Both the position numbers and the translations under genes were made by a program. The notes beneath the pieces are model-generated. The model searched no databases and was not told the origin of the DNA. It saw only the letters and a list, made by a program, of their open reading frames with translations. A stretch of 25,716 nt of DNA, from assembly GCA_002377855.1 (NCBI GenBank), contig DFQQ01000009.1:1-25716 (forward strand), given 5' to 3'. The number at the start of each line of letters is the position of its first letter. The first letter of the stretch is position 1. Positions 24,360 through 25,716 of this stretch are shown here, piece after piece. Origin of the DNA: Acidovorax delafieldii (lineage in GTDB: Bacteria > Pseudomonadota > Gammaproteobacteria > Burkholderiales > Burkholderiaceae_C).

Positions 24360-25682
24360 TCAGACCAAAGGGTCCGCTCCCGCTGAAGTTAATTTTGAAA
24401 TTTCTCTAGCGCTTACTCGGATCTCATTAAAATAGCTAACCGCGCAGCTGACCACCCAAGAAAAATATTCATTCTTATTGGTGTATATTGAAATATATTT
24501 TATTGGTCCGGGCAATTTTTCCATTTCAAAAAACGGTTTATCCCTTTCAATCAGAAATAGCCACTTACTTTGAGAAAAAAGCTTCTCCGAAAATTCCGCC
24601 GGGAGAGATTTTATGGTGGGCACTAATTTCTGTTGCTCAATGAAATTAGAAAAAGCGCGCATAGCTGCACTATACCCCTGGTCGGGAAACGGACAGCGGT
24701 ACATACTACGCGCTTCTTCTGAAGAATTTATCTCAGCAGAGGGAGGCAGCACTACCACGCCATGCACACGTGAAGCGAATCCTTCGCACAGGCGCATCAG
24801 CAAGCCCGAGTACCAGCCATCCAGTACGAGAATAACCGATTGGAGTTCGAGTCGCTCCAACAATTCAACCAAAACCTGACAATGCCATTCAATTTGATGA
24901 AAACTCACTTTCTTGGGTTTATCGCTCCTGCCAAAACCGATAAGGTCCGGGACCAGAACACGCTCAGTATCTGGCATTGCGTCTACAAACCCTTTGAAGA
25001 TATAACCCCAACTCGTCGAATCGTGAATGCATAGCCATGTCACATTGAGGTCGCGCGGGCCGACGTCAACATAATGCATGCGTAGGCCCTGCAAGCTGCG
25101 TAGATCAGTAACGTAAGATGGCGGCCAGTTAGTGCTGGACAGGGAAGCGAATGCACTCTCAGGAGTTCTTAAGGCGTCTTCACGCAAAGGTACTCGTCCT
25201 GCGGCACTGATCCGGCGCTTTGACTTAAAAAATTGGCTCAATATGGATGCGCATGCTTCGGCCAGAACCCCCCCGGATACTTCAGTGTGGTGATTGAGTT
25301 GCGCGCTATCAAGCAAATTGACAACGGACCCAACCGCGCCTGTTTTAGGCTCAAAAGCTCCAAAGACAAGGCGGCTCACCCTTGAATTCAGGACTGCCCC
25401 ACTGCACATGGCACACGGCTCCAGAGTGACATACAGCGTGCACCCATTGAGTCGGTAATTGCCCAGCAATTTGCCGGCAGCGCGCAATGCGTTAATCTCA
25501 GCATGAGCGGCCGGGTCGTTTTGTCCAACCTGGGCATTTCGCCCACTTGCTATCAACACCCCATCTTTCACGACCACGGCGCCAACCGGTACCTCCCCGT
25601 GTTTTGCGGCAATCTCCGCTTCGGCCAAGGCCAGTTCCATCCACTGCTCGTCCGATGGCTGAAGGGAAACTGTCAGCTGCAT
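24360..25682 (-). CDS. tadA: tRNA adenosine(34) deaminase fused to a degenerate alpha/beta-hydrolase domain
   Basis: 440 residues. Residues 1-152 are TadA, which converts A34 to inosine in tRNA-Arg(ACG): zinc/catalytic motifs HAEINALRAAG (His60, Glu62) and LEPCAMCSGA (Cys90, Cys93) are intact. After a basic linker (FFKSKRR), residues about 171-440 resemble a haloalkane-dehalogenase-type alpha/beta hydrolase: LRMHYVDVGPRD, WLCIHDSTSWGYIF, VPDLIGFGRSDKPKK and VILVLDGWYSGLLM. The oxyanion motif HGNP reads HDST and the nucleophile elbow (QDWGG-like) reads LDGWYSG, with Gly at the expected nucleophile. No catalytic His motif is visible near the end. Hydrolase activity therefore seems lost. The 3' part is very AT-rich. 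An in-frame TGA at 25713-25715 shows the start lies inside the window; ATG 25682 fits TadA. ldcA follows at once. Confidence 0.9.
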   Translation of the reverse strand: MQLTVSLQPSDEQWMELALAEAEIAAKHGEVPVGAVVVKDGVLIASGRNAQVGQNDPAAHAEINALRAAGKLLGNYRLNGCTLYVTLEPCAMCSGAVLNSRVSRLVFGAFEPKTGAVGSVVNLLDSAQLNHHTEVSGGVLAEACASILSQFFKSKRRISAAGRVPLREDALRTPESAFASLSSTNWPPSYVTDLRSLQGLRMHYVDVGPRDLNVTWLCIHDSTSWGYIFKGFVDAMPDTERVLVPDLIGFGRSDKPKKVSFHQIEWHCQVLVELLERLELQSVILVLDGWYSGLLMRLCEGFASRVHGVVVLPPSAEINSSEEARSMYRCPFPDQGYSAAMRAFSNFIEQQKLVPTIKSLPAEFSEKLFSQSKWLFLIERDKPFFEMEKLPGPIKYISIYTNKNEYFSWVVSCAVSYFNEIRVSAREISKLTSAGADPLV

Positions 25683-25716
25683 ATCGATTGGTGTGTCTAT
25701 GGTGGTTGATTTTCAG

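Noticed and set aside
1..25716. Search for tRNA, rRNA, CRISPR arrays, toxin-antitoxin pairs, phage genes or defence clusters
   Set aside because: No cloverleaf, repeat-spacer array or diagnostic protein motif was seen on either strand by eye. A covariance-model scan would be decisive but could not be run.

Overview
The window looks like chromosomal DNA of a GC-rich betaproteobacterium, most likely Burkholderiales/Comamonadaceae (Acidovorax-like). This rests on high-GC third-position codon usage through most of the window, the long single-chain PurL, the tadA-ldcA pair, a class I MetAP next to glnD, and a dispersed palindromic repeat that I recall from Comamonadaceae genomes. The taxonomic call is inference; no rRNA or other marker is present.

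Layout. 1-640: a scar left by a cobalt/nickel efflux locus, in which the 3' end of a dmeF-type exporter (minus) abuts a 5'-damaged FrmR/RcnR-family repressor (plus). 638-2530: prpE, propionyl-CoA synthetase (minus). 2770-7654: two divergent cyclic-di-GMP genes, a CHASE-PAS-PAS-GGDEF-EAL protein (minus) and a PAS-GAF-GGDEF protein (plus). 7805-10681: a small CopD-like membrane protein, a VOC/glyoxalase-fold protein and an orphan Cache-type sensor histidine kinase (all plus). 10871-12704: ompW with tandem hairpins, then a YedI/DUF808 membrane protein (both minus). 12927-13628: a class I methyltransferase, separated from purL by a strong bidirectional terminator. 13738-17745: purL (minus), divergent from map and then glnD (plus; 17883-21555). 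21578-22120: def (minus), convergent with glnD. 22121-23373: a gene-poor stretch holding a class III adenylate cyclase pseudogene. 23374-25682: ldcA and a tadA gene fused to an alpha/beta-hydrolase domain (both minus, nearly overlapping), with conspicuous low-GC patches.

How the genes relate. Most are housekeeping: purine synthesis (purL), N-terminal protein maturation (map, def), nitrogen signalling (glnD), tRNA wobble editing (tadA), murein recycling (ldcA) and propionate activation (prpE). The signalling cluster at 2.8-10.7 kb combines c-di-GMP synthesis and breakdown with a membrane kinase that has no adjacent response regulator.

The most interesting points are the TadA-hydrolase fusion, whose hydrolase half appears to have lost its catalytic residues; a dispersed palindromic repeat carried in frame inside purL; the dmeR/dmeF deletion scar with an apparent compensated frameshift; and the decayed cyclase gene. 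I saw no tRNA, rRNA, CRISPR array, phage gene, complete insertion sequence or obvious new defence system. Family names come from recalled motifs and were not checked by a database search.
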